From NCBI GenBank assembly GCA_037957365.1, contig JARHVA010000081.1:6377501-6441500 (forward strand): a DNA stretch of 64,000 nucleotides. The letters run 5' to 3'. Under the pieces are notes generated by a model. That model was not told the origin of the DNA. It did no database searches and worked only from the letters and a program-made list of their open reading frames with translations. Both the position numbers and the translations under genes were made by a program. Below are positions 1-11,954 of the stretch, piece after piece (the first letter of the stretch is position 1; each line of letters opens with the position of its first letter). Source of the stretch: Torreya grandis. Its lineage: Eukaryota > Streptophyta > Pinopsida > Cupressales > Taxaceae.

Positions 1-2127
1 GAGAGGCTTGTGTGTGTTTTTTGAGATGAAGGATGGGTAGAATTACCTGAGGATGCGTTGGAGAGCATATTAGTTTGAAGACTATTTGTATGACCTGTAG
101 GTCATAATACTGTTGGTAGAATAGTGCTCTTATAGATTAACTGTAAGCATTATTTTTGAAGGTTAACTGTGACCACTTGAATTCATATATTTGAATTTAA
201 CATAAAGAAAAACTTGAGCTCTATTTTTATCCATATCTTTCGATAGAAGTCAAATTTATTGGTGTTATAAAAAGGAAAGTGATAGAGAAAACTAAGGTGC
301 ATCCAGTTATATAGATTTGAATATCTGAAAGTGAGTATAGTCAAAGATATTATGCCTATAATTTAAATGTGTGTCCATGCTTGTTCTGCAAGTGACTCGA
401 GAAGGATATTTGAGCTTATATAGATGTTGTTTTGATTTCTCATGATGAATTAGCTACTAGATCATGTTTTAGACTCTATGAGGATGATATATGTGGATTT
501 TATAAGTACAATCAATCTATATTGAGTATGAAAAATGGTTAAGAAGTTGACTATATCTTTGGTAATGGTGTTCCTATGTATAAGGTTCCTATTTGAGTTG
601 ATTAAGCATATGCAGATGTGAGTTAAAATGATTGTGATCATTTGAGGATGTTGAATGGGATATAAGGAGTATAATCATGTATTTAAAAGTGATCATGTGT
701 TCTTTTTTTATTTAAGGGTGTGATAAATGGGTGTAAAGGTCTCTATGAGACATATAAGAGCTACAAGGGCCTTGTTAAAAGGTGTAGCTGCTTAAAGGTG
801 ACCTATAAATGCTATGGCCAACTTATAAAGATGGTATTGAGTTGTATCTTCATGTGAGAGAAGAATTAATGGATAATGCATACCTAATGATTGACCAAGG
901 TAGTTATTATCAAGATTGATCTATCAATAGTGAAATGAAAGAGGGTGATTTCTAGACTTGAAAAAGAAGAGAATTGGGAGAGTTTTTGAGAGAGGCTTGT
1001 TTGTGTTTTTTTGAAATGAAGGAAGGGTAGAGTTACCTGAGGATGATTTGGACAGCATATTAGTTTTAATACTATTTTTATGACCTATAGGTCATAATAC
1101 TATTGGTATAATAGTGCTATTATAGATTGAGTGAGAGCATTGTACTTGAAGGTTAACCATGACTGTTTCAATTCAAATATTTGAATTTAACATAAGGAAA
1201 AACCTAAGCTCTATTTTTTATCCATATCTTTCGATAGAAGTCAAATTTATTGGTGTTATAAAAAGGAAAGTGATAGAGAAATCCAAGGTGCATCTGGATA
1301 AATAGATTTGAAGATCTGAAAATGAGTATAGTTAAAGATATTATGCCTAGAATTTAAATGCGTGTCTATGTTTGTTTTATGAGTGACTCGAGAAGGATAT
1401 TTGAGCTTATATAGATGTTTTTTTAATGTATCATGATAAATTAGCTACTATATCATGTTTTAGACTCCATGAGGATGATTTATGCAAATTTTATAAGTAT
1501 GATCAATCTATATTGAGTATGAACAATGGTTAAGAAGTTGATTGTATCTTTGGTAATGGTGTTCCTATGTATAAGGTTTCTATTTGAGTTGATTAAGCAT
1601 ATGCAGAGGTGAGTTAAGATGATTGTGATAATTTGAGGATGTTGAAGGGGATATAAGGAGTGGAATCATGTATTTGAAAGTGGTCATGTGTTCTTATTTT
1701 GTTTAAGGGTGTGATAAATGGGTGTATAGGTCTCTATGACACATATAAGAGCTACAAGGGCCTTATTAAAAGGTGTAGCTACTTAAAGGTGACCTATAAA
1801 TGCTATGGCCAGCCTATAAAGATGGTATTGAGCTATATCTTCATGTGAGGGATGAATTAAGGGATAATTCATGCCTAATGGATGACCAAGGTAGTTATTA
1901 GCAAGATTGATCTATGAATAGTGAAATGAAAGATGGTGATTTCTAGACTTGAAAAACAAGAGAATTGGGAGAGTTTTTGAGAGAGGCTTGTGTGTGTTTT
2001 TTGAAATGAAGGAAGGGTAGAGCTACCTGAGGATGATTTTGAGAGCATATTAGTTTGAAAACTATTTTTATGACCTATAGGTGATAATACTATTAGCAGA
2101 ATAGTGCTATTATAGATTGAGTGTGAG
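1..2127 (+). repeat. Tandem array, period about 990 bp, inside the E1 left LTR
   Basis: The motif GAGAGGCTTG starts at 1, 990 and 1981, and the motif around AGCATT...TTGAAGGTTAAC recurs near 147 and 1134, so a unit of about 990 bp is present at least twice plus a part. The right LTR has the same segment once (7856 to about 8810). Each unit carries a version of the 16-bp palindrome ATGACCTATAGGTCAT: perfect at 1080-1095, with one change at 90-105 and one at 2070-2085. The array continues off the left edge. Confidence 0.85.
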
Positions 2128-2612
2128 TAAAGGTGAAGAGTTATAATCAATGGTCCATCATCAGGTGTTGAAGACATCATTTTAGATGTGGATGTTTTTA
2201 TAGGTGTTATTATGGTAACTCAAAATCTAAGGTGGTTATATCCTCCTTAAATGGTGAAACTTTCTAAAAGGTCTTGTTGTTGTTGTAGCTCAATTAGATA
2301 GGTATGACAACACCTTATGGGATTGTAGTCTCACTAAATAGGGATTGTAGTTCCCTGATCTTTTATAGATCATCTAAATTGGATCTTATTATGATATGAT
2401 AGTAGTCCAATTGTAGGTTTTAGTGGGATTTTTCCTCCAAGAGGGTTTCCCACATATGTCATGTGTTATGTGATTGATCTTGCATTGTCTTTCTTACTCA
2501 TTGATATGAATATTGTGTATGTTTCAGGGATGTTTGTGGTAACTGATTAAGTGTTTGAAAAGATTATAATTGAAGTTAGATTATTTAGTCTCACTAATTC
2601 ACCCCTTTCTCA
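1..2612 (+). repeat. E1 left LTR, incomplete at 5' end
   Basis: The part from about 1134 to 2612 matches 7856-9301 nearly base for base, apart from scattered transitions, and ends in TTCTCA just before the primer-binding site. The part matching the first 1.27 kb of the right LTR (6585-7856) is not in the window. Instead, repeated copies of the LTR's middle section fill the space (see the tandem repeat entry). Confidence 0.8.
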
Positions 2613-2616
2613 ATAA

Positions 2617-2632
2617 TTGATATTAGAGTAGG
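2617..2632 (+). other. E1 primer-binding site (initiator tRNA-Met type, decayed)
   Basis: TTGATATTAGAGTAGG lies four bases after the LTR end. It matches the usual plant PBS TTGGTATCAGAGC with G-to-A and C-to-T changes. Its place fixes the + strand. Confidence 0.75.
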
Positions 2633-2699
2633 TCATTTGGTAAAGGCTTAATAGTTTGAAGGTGATCCAAGGTATAATAAGGGTAGTCATCAAGGGGGT

Positions 2700-4750
2700 T
2701 TCTCTACTAAGAAAGAATTGATGTTCAATGGATCCAATTATGATTTGTGGAGTGAAAGGATGAGGACATATATTATATCCCTATGGTTTGATTTATGGCA
2801 ATCTATTCTAGATGGTTATGTTACTCCTATTACCCCTCCATCTAGTGTTGTAGACAAGAAGTTGTTTGAGAACAATTTGAAGGTGATAAATGCTATCACT
2901 TTTGGTATTTAAGAGATTGAATACACCAAGGTAATCTATTGTACATATGCTAAAGAGATATGGGATAAAATGAAAATAATTTTTGAAGGAGACTCGAAGG
3001 TCAAGCTTGCAAAGTTGTAGACTCACAGAAGGTAATTTGAAGTCTCAGGATGAAGGAAGAAGATTTTGTGGCATATTTTTTGTAGAGAGTTGATGAGACT
3101 GTGAACATCATTAGAGGTCTTAGAGAGAATATTGAAGAGGAAATTATAGTCTCAAAGGTATTAAGGTCATTATCTTTCAATTTTGATCCAAAAGTGTCTG
3201 CTATAGAAGAGATTCATGATCTTACTCAGTTAAATATGGATCAATTGCATATCACCCTTACGACATATGAGATGAGAATAAATGATGATATACCACCAAA
3301 GAAAGAAGCTACATTTAAGATATAGATGAAGCCTAAGAAGAAGTTCCAAAGTAAGAAATCTAAAGAGGATGACATATCTGATATTGATGATGATGAATTA
3401 CTTACTTTGATTATTAGTAATTTGAACACTGACTCAAGGAAGTATAGGGGTAAACTACCCTTCAAATGTTTCAACTATGGAGAGGTAGGACATTTTGATC
3501 AAAATTTCATCATAAGCTTGAGATGAATGATGATGAAGAGCATGGTGAAGTACAAGATGAGGATAATAAATCATACAAGAAGAAAGGTTTTAGAAAGTAT
3601 AACAATAAGAAGAAGTCATTTGAGAATTAGAAGAGTCTCTACACTAAAGAAGATTATAGCTCATCAAATGAGAGTGAAGATATTGACTCATAATATGGTC
3701 ATGAAGATGATGGTCATTCTAAGGATGAATACTTGTTCATGGTTGAGGAAGGAAGTTACTCACGTCAGAAGGAGTCTATGTGGAGTGATTCAGATGATGA
3801 TGAAGATGAGGTGGACTGTGAGACTATTTTGATGAATACCTATTGAAGAACTAAAGATTGAGAAAAATATCAATAAGAATATGAAATATAAACTCAAGGA
3901 ATATAAGGATCAATTTAGTGTGTATGAGGCAAGATTGAATAAAGGCACCAAAGGGCATGAATATATGATCAAGCATCTCAATTATCAATTGAAAATTTTG
4001 TCTACAAGCCTAAAAGCTAAAGAAGAAGAATGTTCAAGGTATGTTTCTAAAAATGAGTTTTTAAAATTTGAGTTATAAAAGACATATATTAATGTGAATT
4101 AATTTGTGATATATGAAAAGAGCTCATGTGATCTATACAACATTCTGTGCGGATAAAATCATGTTAGTGATAGAACTAGTATTGGATATGAAGAACGAAA
4201 GAATGTAATTTAAGACAAGATGAAGACTAATTTGAACTAAGATAATCATAATTTGAAGATAAATCATTAGAAAAGGAATGAAGGTGCTAGAAAATTAAAT
4301 AAAAATCAAATTAGACAGCCAAATGCCATGAGATATGCAAGATTCAATGGTTATTTTTATACATGTAATAAATTTGGTCATAGGGATAGAGAGTGAAAGA
4401 GATTTATTAGAAATGAATTTACATGGGAATATGATGGGGATTATTAGTCAAAAGGGTGAATATAATCACGTGCTTTAACTATATTGATTTGGGACACTTT
4501 GCAAACCATTATCCACATAAGATTATACAAGGTGAGTCTTCTTCAAAAAGGGGAGGTTATTTTATTTGTTATGACATAGGACACATTACAAATTTCTATC
4601 CAAATCAGTTAAGGAAAGATACATTTATTGAACAAGGTATGGTGTGCTAAATATATGAATAAAGAGGTCACATTACTAGGCTATGCAAGCAAAGGCCTAC
4701 TCAAGGAAGAAGGAAATTAACACATGGAAGCCAAAAGTGACAAGTGTGAG
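2700..4750 (+). pseudogene. E1 gag remnant (copia UBN2-type, several zinc knuckles)
   Basis: Translation from about 2700 gives FNGSNYDLWSERMRTYI, the typical start of copia Gag (UBN2 family), and similarity runs through stops to about 3320. A lysine-rich stretch and a decayed knuckle follow near 3466-3510 (CFNYGEVGHFDQNF, two Cys lost), then an acidic part, a likely coiled coil at 3881-4075, and three more knuckle-like units: near 4360-4400 (TCNKFGHRDRE), 4468-4510 (CFNYIDLGHFANHY) and 4561-4605 (CYDIGHITNFY). The ATG at 2721 is the first Met in the matching frame. At least four stops interrupt the gag. Gag would form the virus-like particle and bind the element RNA; this copy cannot make it. 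Confidence 0.75.
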
Positions 4751-4786
4751 TAATGATGAGACTATAGGTACAAGTAATCTATTTTA

Positions 4787-5075
4787 TTGGTGGAGAATGC
4801 TTTAGAAGTTGAAGAGTGCCAAGGGATCTCATTTTATACTCATGTTGAGAATGAAGAGATCAAGCTCAAAGAGAAGACCAAGATTATGGTTGAAGCTAGT
4901 CATGAGGTATGTATGGATCCAAGTAAACATCCCACTATTATTAAGCATGTATCATACAAAGAACATCAAATATATATGCCTAGTAATGAGGTTAAAAACT
5001 ATAAGGAATATTATTCAAATGAAAAGATATGCCATGAATCCATTTGATCTCCATGTATTGATAATCCAATCATAG
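4787..5075 (+). pseudogene. E1 gag C-terminal extension or unknown ORF remnant
   Basis: An open frame of 86 codons (4787-5047) follows the last knuckle in the same strand. It is rich in Glu, Lys and His and ends with a TGA. I recognise no domain. It may be the far C-terminus of a long Gag or an extra ORF. Another frame is also open across it, which reduces confidence that it is coding. Confidence 0.3.
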
Positions 5076-6572
5076 TAAAAAAGAAGAATGTTATAGGAGT
5101 TCAGGAAGTTATTTTTTTAAAGCCAAAGAAAAAGAAAAAGAACTATAAGTATCAATTGATCAAGGAGTAGATGGAATATGAGGAATTGTTTTTGTTTTAG
5201 ATCATTGATTTATATAGGGTGTCTCTATCTTTACTTCTTAAGAGACTCCTTTCAAGTAGAGAAGCAAGTGTTGATGTGGTGTTTTTTAGTTAGAATAGTC
5301 TGTAGGGTTAGATTGAAGATTCTCAGGTGGCTTGATAAGATTGATTCAAATTTCAAGAAGAGATTGATGCTCAAAAATGTCTATGAACTTCTTTGTGATG
5401 TGCTTTAGGTGTTTTTGTAGTCTAAAGGTATGTTTGTGCCAATTGAATATTTTTGAGTGCTCTCAGTTTTCTCAATTTTTAGCTTAAAGACAAATAGGCC
5501 TAACATGGGTTATAGGAATTATATGTTATCAATGGTGAGGAAGCTCAAATTTTGGTATATAAGTGTGTGATGGGTGTCTCTAAGTATTCAATAAGTTTTA
5601 GAGATGCATGTTGACTTGAAGGAGGTTTGTTAACCTTACTTGTTTTGAGTTTCTAGAGTTTTGGGCCATGCTAAAAAAGTGGTCTACCTTATGAGTTGAG
5701 GTTTAAGTATTTTTAATATGTTGAATGGGTAAAATTGGTGGTAAAATTAAGTTCACAAAGAATGGAAGGTTTGTGTTTCTCAATATATTCAAGTTTTTAT
5801 CATATTGGAGGCATAATTGGGTAGTTGGTTTGCAAAGGAAGTATGTTACATATGATAATCTTGGTGATGAAATTTTTTTTGATTGAGGGGGAATATGAAA
5901 GTGATATAGATATGAATTTTTAGGTCCTAAAGATGTGTCTACTAAAAATTATGGGCTATGCAAGTCCCAAGTAGGGCTACAAGGAGGCTAAACATAGTTT
6001 GAATAAGAGTGATTTTTGATCAGTTTATCCAAAAGAGAAATATATTTGTGTTTCAAGGTGAGTTATAAAGTTGGTTTAGTGCATTTTTCCTATTTGGTGA
6101 GTGGTATAAAGTTTTGGTGGTGGTCCTTATGGAAGCTTGAAGAGGAGGCTTGTTAGCATGTGTGTTAGTTCTTCATGATGTGTGGAGATCTAAAGATGCT
6201 CAAAAGTTGAAATTGTTAATATTTATTAGGGGGAGTACCTATTAGATGTTTCTTAATGTGATCCATCAATATTTATATTTTTTTGTGTGTTCTTTCTTCA
6301 TTGGTTATAGTGTTTTGTTGAAGAGAGTGTTAGTATGGAACAAGAGGAAGTTTATCAAGGAAAGAAAAGGTTAGCTCAAGGTAATGGGGAATTTGTATCA
6401 TATTTATAAGATGGTCCTTTCCTATTTGATAGTCATTTTAGGTCCTCAAGATTATTTGGTTCCCACTTTATCATTGCATTAAAGGGGGAGAAAGTTCCTA
6501 TTGGGGGAGTGTTTGAAGAGAGAGAAGGTGAGTTGTATATTACTATATATGATAATTATTGACATCAATGAT
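5076..6572 (+). other. E1 3' interior with repeated purine tracts, no pol
   Basis: No reverse transcriptase, integrase or RNase H motif is visible in any frame. Purine tracts of the form GAGGGGGAA or AGGGGGAG occur at 5885-5893, 6228-6235, 6481-6490 (AAAGGGGGAG) and 6502-6509, ahead of the true tract at 6573. The ORF at 5178-5408 has no recognisable motif and is probably chance. Confidence 0.6.
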
Positions 6573-6584
6573 AAAGGGGGAGAT
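6573..6584 (+). other. E1 polypurine tract
   Basis: AAAGGGGGAGAT sits directly before TGTTGGAG, the start of the right LTR. This is the expected place and make-up of the plus-strand priming site. Confidence 0.85.
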
Positions 6585-9301
6585 TGTTGGAGAGTTGTCA
6601 TGATGATGTCATGGTGGTGTCATGAAGGTTTCCTATTAAGTGGATGAAGTGATTTGATATATTAAGTGATAATGACAGTGTTTAATGTGTTTGTCATAAG
6701 TTTACTTGAAGTATACTTGGTTGATATTTAGTGTTGACATGGCTAGAGAAGTTCATGGATGAATATGGTGATTTGATCATGAGCAAGGGGTCCTATCAAA
6801 AGTTAACAATTCTTTGAGCTCTTGTGTTAATGATTGGAATTCATCCAATTCAACATTAATCTCATCTAGACACTTTGGGTCTAGTGGTAGAAATTCTGAG
6901 TAAGCAGTTTGATTGCATCACCATTACCATGTATGAATGAGTCAAGGGGATTTAGACATATGGTTGTGATCACAGTATTCCCTAGTTTATATGCACCAAA
7001 TCTCAAGTCATGAATGAATCATGATCAAAAGCTATGCTTATGTAAAGTTGGGCTCTTAGGCAGTTTGACTGTGTTTTTCCATAGCCAATTTTGCAATGTG
7101 GCAAGAAGAGTTGAGTGAGCATTTTGATGGTGTTATGCATTGCATGTGTGAAGGTGTCAAGAGAAACCAATCATATGGGTTTGTTTAATTTTAAGCATAG
7201 ATGATTTATGTTAAATTTGACATCATGTGTTAAAGCATGGCAAAGGTTATGCATGCTTAAAATTGGCTTCTCAAGCATGTTTTGACATAGTTGGCTCTGT
7301 GACAAAAGATTTTGAAAAGGTATCTTAATGACATTATATCTCTCACACACAAAGGTTCCAGGATATTTTTATCACATGGTTGGATTATCCTATGTGAAAA
7401 GATCATCTATTCCAAATTTGAGATCATGTATCATATCATAGAATAAGTTATTAAGGAAAAAAATGGCTACTCAGGTATATTAAAAGGGTCCCCATACTTA
7501 TTAATTTTTGTACAAGTTAAAGTTTGATCAAGATTGATGGTGCATGTTTCTCCAAGGAGTCATGATGTGGTGAGATGATGATAGGTGTATGATGCTAAAT
7601 GATTGAGTAAATATATATGATAAGTATCCAATGGTGAGTGAGTGTTTATATAGATTGATTTAATGATGAGCATTGATCATTAAAGACCTGACTGATCCTT
7701 AGAGATTGATGGAGTGCATTGAGTCAACATTTATAGAATGCATAAGATGAGGTTAAAGTAACTGATGTTTAATGTTTGGATTTGGTGGACTATGCAATAA
7801 AGGTTGGACTAGATTGACAGTGTGAGATTGATATAAAGATGAGAGGACACGAGATTTGAGCATTGTATTTGAAGGTTATCTGTGACCATTTGAATTCAAA
7901 TATTTGAATTTAACATAGGGAAAAATATGAGCTCTATTATTTGTCCATATATTTTGATAGAATTCAAATATGCTAGTGATATAAAAAGTAAAGTAATATA
8001 AGACTCCAAGGTGCATCTAGCTATATAGATTTGAAAATCTGAAAGTGAGTACAGTCAAAGATATTAAGCCTATAAGTTGATTGTGTGTTCGTGCTTATTA
8101 TAAAAGTGACCCAAGAAGGATATTTGAGATTATATGGATGTTGTTTTGATGTCTCATGATGAATTAGCTACTAGATCATGTTGTATACTCTATGAGGATG
8201 TTATATGTGGATTTTGGAAGTATGATAAATCTATCTTGAGTATGAATAATGCTTAAGAAATTTATTGTATGTTCAGTAATGGTGTTCCTATGTATAAGGT
8301 CTCTATTTGAGTTGATTAAGCATATGTAGAGGTGAGCTAATATGACTGTGATCATTTAAAAGTGGTCTTATGTTCTTTTTTTATTCGAGTGTGTGCTAAA
8401 TGGGTGTATAGGTCTCCATAAGACCTATATGAGCTATAAGGGTGTTATTAAAAGGTGTAGCTTCTTAAAGGTGACCTATAAATGTTATGGCTAACCTATG
8501 CAGATTGTATTGAGATGTATATTCATTTGAGAGATGCCTTAAGGGCTAAGGCATGCCTAATGGTCGACCAAGGTAGTGATTATCAAGATTTCTCTATAAA
8601 TAGTGAAATCAAAGATGGTGATTTCTAGACTTGAAAAATAAGAGACTTGGGAGAGTTTTTGAGACAAGCTTGTGTGTGTTTTGTGGAGCAAAGGAAGGGT
8701 AGAGTGCATTGAGGATGAGTTGAAGATTAGATCAGTTTGAAGACTATTTTTATGACCTATAGGTCATAATACTATTGGTATAATAGTGATCTTATAGATT
8801 GAGTGTGAGTGAAGGTGAAGAGTGATAATAAATGGTTTATCATCATGTATTGAAGACATCAATTCAAAGGTGGATGTGTTTATAGATGTTATTGTGGTAG
8901 CTCAAAATCTAAGGTGGTTGTATCCTCCTTACAAGGTGAAACTTTCTAAAAGGTTTGTTTATTATTATAGCTTAGCTAGATAGGTGTGACAACACCTTAT
9001 GGTATTTTAGTCTCACTAAATAGGGATTGTAGTTCCTTGATCATTTGTAGATGGTCTAAATTGGATCTTATTATTATAGGATAGTAGTCCAATTGTAGGT
9101 TTCAGTGGGTTTTCTCCCGTAAGAGGTTTTCCCACATATGTCATGTGTTATGTGATTGATCTTACATTGTCTTTCTTACTCATTAATATGAATGTTGTGT
9201 ATGCTTCATGAATACTTGAGGTAACTAGTTAAGTGTTTGCAAAGATAAAAATTGAAGTTGGATGATTTGGGCTCACTAATTCACCCCCCCCCCCCTCTCT
9301 A
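6585..9301 (+). repeat. E1 right LTR (about 2.7 kb)
   Basis: It starts TGTTGG after the polypurine tract and ends near 9301 in CTCTCTA (probably CTCTCA originally), after a run of 13 or so C that is CCCC in the left copy. The segment 7856-9295 aligns with 1134-2612. It contains one copy of the 990-bp unit and the perfect 16-bp palindrome at 8752-8767. Confidence 0.8.
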
Positions 9302-9634
9302 TGATTTTAACTCTAACATTAATATCACTCTCATACTTAGAGAATATAATAGTAGAGCTGATAAGCTTGTTATTTTTTATTCAAACCGAACTCTAAATGA
9401 GAGTGACCCAATCATAGACTTCTCCTTTTCTAAAATTTTTTGACCTAAAATTTTAGATTTGAATGATAGTTGGCCTATTTTTAGTTGTGACAAAAACATA
9501 AATTAATCTATTAAAAGTAACTATTTTAATCACGATGATTATGTATTAAATTGTGGAGACTATCTATAATTAAGTACTAATAAATTACCTGCTGATTTAG
9601 TAATTTCAAAATCTATGTTTACACCTAATGATCA
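9302..9634 (+). pseudogene. G element, upstream part: RNase H C-terminus and linker to RT
   Basis: One frame runs through with three stops. It contains REYNSRADKLV near 9335-9370, the end signature of RNase H-type domains (R-x-x-N-x-x-A-D). It stops at the GATCA target site of the M insertion, and the same frame resumes at 30790, where the RT-leading linker follows. The piece is thus the upstream half of a gypsy pol whose other half lies 21 kb away. An RNase H fold upstream of RT suggests the archaeal-type extra RNase H of the Tat lineage. The left limit is set by the E1 LTR, which may have inserted in this domain. Confidence 0.65.
9630..9634. repeat. Target-site duplication of M, left copy (GATCA)
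   Basis: GATCA before LTR A pairs with GATTA at 30785-30789 after LTR C, one transition apart. This shows the whole 21-kb block between behaves as one insertion into G. Confidence 0.75.
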
Positions 9635-10988
9635 TGTAAGAAATTTTCTTCTTCTGACTTCTGAAACTTTTATTTTGGTTTTTGTGTTTTGCATTTTTTT
9701 GTATTTTCAATGGTTTAATGCTTTTTTTTGGTTTTTTTGCATATAATGAAACTAAATGCAAGATACAGAATGGAATACCATAACAAGATGAAATGCATTT
9801 CCTCGCTATAATAATTTATTGATTAACTTCAGTAAAAAAATATGAATACAAGCATACCCAAAAAAGTATAAAAGTATTACTATGGCTGATATGAATTTCA
9901 GAGAAAAAAGTGCAACACATAGAAGTTCAATCCACACCCAATATTATGCCTTTTCACTTGAATTTTTTGTCTCTAGGATAAACAAATATACATTCCTCCT
10001 AGTATTTTTTGGATTTTTCTAATGACTTATGGGTCAAAGTCGACCCTCCACATAGGCTACCCTCTTGAAAAATAAATGAATGGCTAAAAAAAATACTACC
10101 ATAAACAAATGAATGGCTAAAAAAAGCAAATCAAACCCTCTAGAATTTATGCTAATGTTTGCCTAACACTCTGATCCAAATGTGAACCTTCTGAATGATA
10201 TATTATTTCTCTCAAAACCCTTTTATTTTCTCCACTACTAATCTCAAATGTAACTTCTATATGAAGCTCTCCCAAAAGCCAAATTCAATGGATATTTTGC
10301 CACCTCAAATAACTGTACACTAAAGAATGAATCTCTCTCCAATGGCTCAAAGAATATTGAAACCCTTGGCTTATTTCTCTCAAAAAGCCTCACCAAAACC
10401 CCTACTCAATAGAATGAATAACACAAACTTCAATGAAAAATATATCTCTCCAAGAGGGGGTCAATTTCTCTAAAAAAACACCAATAATAACATTAAATGT
10501 TATTACATTGCATTCTTTTAACATTTCACTAAATACATCAAAGTTGGTACCCAATAATTAATTGACTCAATTGGCCCCCTCCTCATGATGCATAGACCCT
10601 CAATTATTAAGTTTAAGTAATAACTTAATAATATCACCTTTTAATTTATTAATGTTATTTGAGCCAAATAAACATTAATAACTCCTTAAATACGCAATAT
10701 CTCATCACACCATCTGAACTAGAGGCTAAGTTGATGAATCTCCATACAACCACATGCCTTACTAAAAATAGTAAGGGTCCCTCTCTATCAACTTTTGACT
10801 TACTATAAATAGTAATTAGAGCATACAAAGTCATGAAAACCTCAAATGAAAGCCAAGACTAGAAACCACTAAACTCTAGAGATGATACAAGTCTCAGAAG
10901 ACCCTCTATCCAACTTATTAGCCATGAGGGTCAGAGTGATAGGCTAATCTCACTAATGATTGATGACTAACTTGAAGGGGACATTATA
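9635..10988 (-). repeat. M LTR A (3' LTR of internal region 1)
   Basis: 1354 bp. On the + strand it starts TGTAAGAA and ends ATTATA, where LTR C has ATTACA, so the minus-strand ends were TGTAA...TTACA, a 5-bp terminal inverted repeat. It aligns along its length with LTRs B and C. Confidence 0.85.
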
Positions 10989-11008
10989 GTCTACCCTCCC
11001 TAAAATTG
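10989..11008 (-). other. M internal region 1 polypurine tract
   Basis: Read on the minus strand this is a run such as TTTTAGGGAGGGTAGAC directly before the LTR start, the expected plus-strand primer. The same tract lies at 16452-16471 beside LTR B. Confidence 0.65.
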
Positions 11009-11745
11009 TTTGTCCCCAAGAAATCTCAACTCTGGGTGTTGCAAGATCTCCTCACTCTAACCCACTTAACCCAAGCCTTTTATTGTCTGGCTATGTAGTT
11101 TTTGAGGTAACCTTCCACTCATTTATTAACTATCTCTATCTGGTCATTAGTCTGTGAGTGGTAGCTAGTACTTAGAGTAAGTTTGTTCCCACAAAGTTTG
11201 AATATCTCTTGCCAAAAGTGACTCATGAATTGGATGTCCCTATCACTAACTATGCTCTAAGGTAACCCATGTAGCCTGGATACTTCTTGAAAAAACAACT
11301 TTACCACCTGTGTAGCCATGTATGTAGCTATAATAAGAAATAAATGGGCATATTTTGTTAACTTATCTACAACCACATATATACATTCTCTCCCTTGTAT
11401 TTTAGGCAAGCCCTTAATGAAATCCATGAATAGGCATTCCCACTTCCTATCAGGAATCAAAAGTGGTTGTAGTAAACCTATTGGATAGGTGTGTTCCTAT
11501 TTTTTTTGCTGACAAATGGGACACTCTCTGCCATACTATAAAACATCTACTTTAAGTCCTTTCCAAGTAAACCTCTCCTTGATCTACTTGTAGATCTTGA
11601 AATATCCTGAGTGTCCTACAGTGGGCTCATCATGGAAAGTCCACACTATAATTCTCTTCATATCTAACCCTAGATTCAAATAGATCTTGCCCTTATAAAT
11701 GATTAGTTCATTTACAACTGTATATCTATTATCCTAAACTATTAC
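11009..11745 (-). pseudogene. M copy 1 integrase remnant
   Basis: Minus-strand translation shows the zinc-binding part (HDEPTVGHSGYF near 11630, then CPIC near 11520), the core start RKWECLFMDFIKGLP (11410-11450), SDRDIQF (about 11245) and QIEIVNK (about 11130), so all three acidic residues of the D,D-35-E core can be read. Stops interrupt it. After a short 3' end (about 11040) the sequence jumps to DNA next to the polypurine tract. Compared with copy 2, about 600 bp holding the integrase C-terminus and most of the chromodomain are missing here. Confidence 0.8.
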
Positions 11746-11954
11746 CTTAATAATTTATAATGCCCATGTGTCCTTGGAATACTCTACTACTATAAAATGA
11801 CTCTAGTCCTATGAAATCTAAACCATAGCATTCAAGTGTGGTCATGAGATAAAGTGTCAGTGACAACATTATGAGTACCCTTGAAATAGTTAATGTCAAA
11901 GTCATATGATTAAATTTTACTGACCCATTTTTAATGATGTTCATTAAGGTCTCA

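Larger units (their letters stand above)
1..9301 (+). mobile_element. E1: Ty1/copia-type, Gag-only LTR retrotransposon (5' end off window)
   Basis: Two long direct repeats (1-2612 and 6585-9301) bracket an internal region with a primer-binding site just after the left repeat and a polypurine tract just before the right one, so the strand is plus. The only recognisable coding remnant is copia-type gag with several zinc knuckles; I find no protease, integrase, RT or RNase H in the 4-kb interior. Repeated AGGGGGAG-type purine tracts in the 3' interior recall the Sirevirus group, known for multiplied polypurine tracts; that link is inference. The element is therefore probably non-autonomous, a TR-GAG-like design. 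Its target duplication cannot be tested because the left end lies outside the window. Confidence 0.75.

Noticed and set aside
9252..9443. ORF starting inside the E1 LTR and running into G
   Set aside because: Only the part after 9302 has RNase H-like similarity; the start is LTR sequence, so the ORF as a unit is chance.
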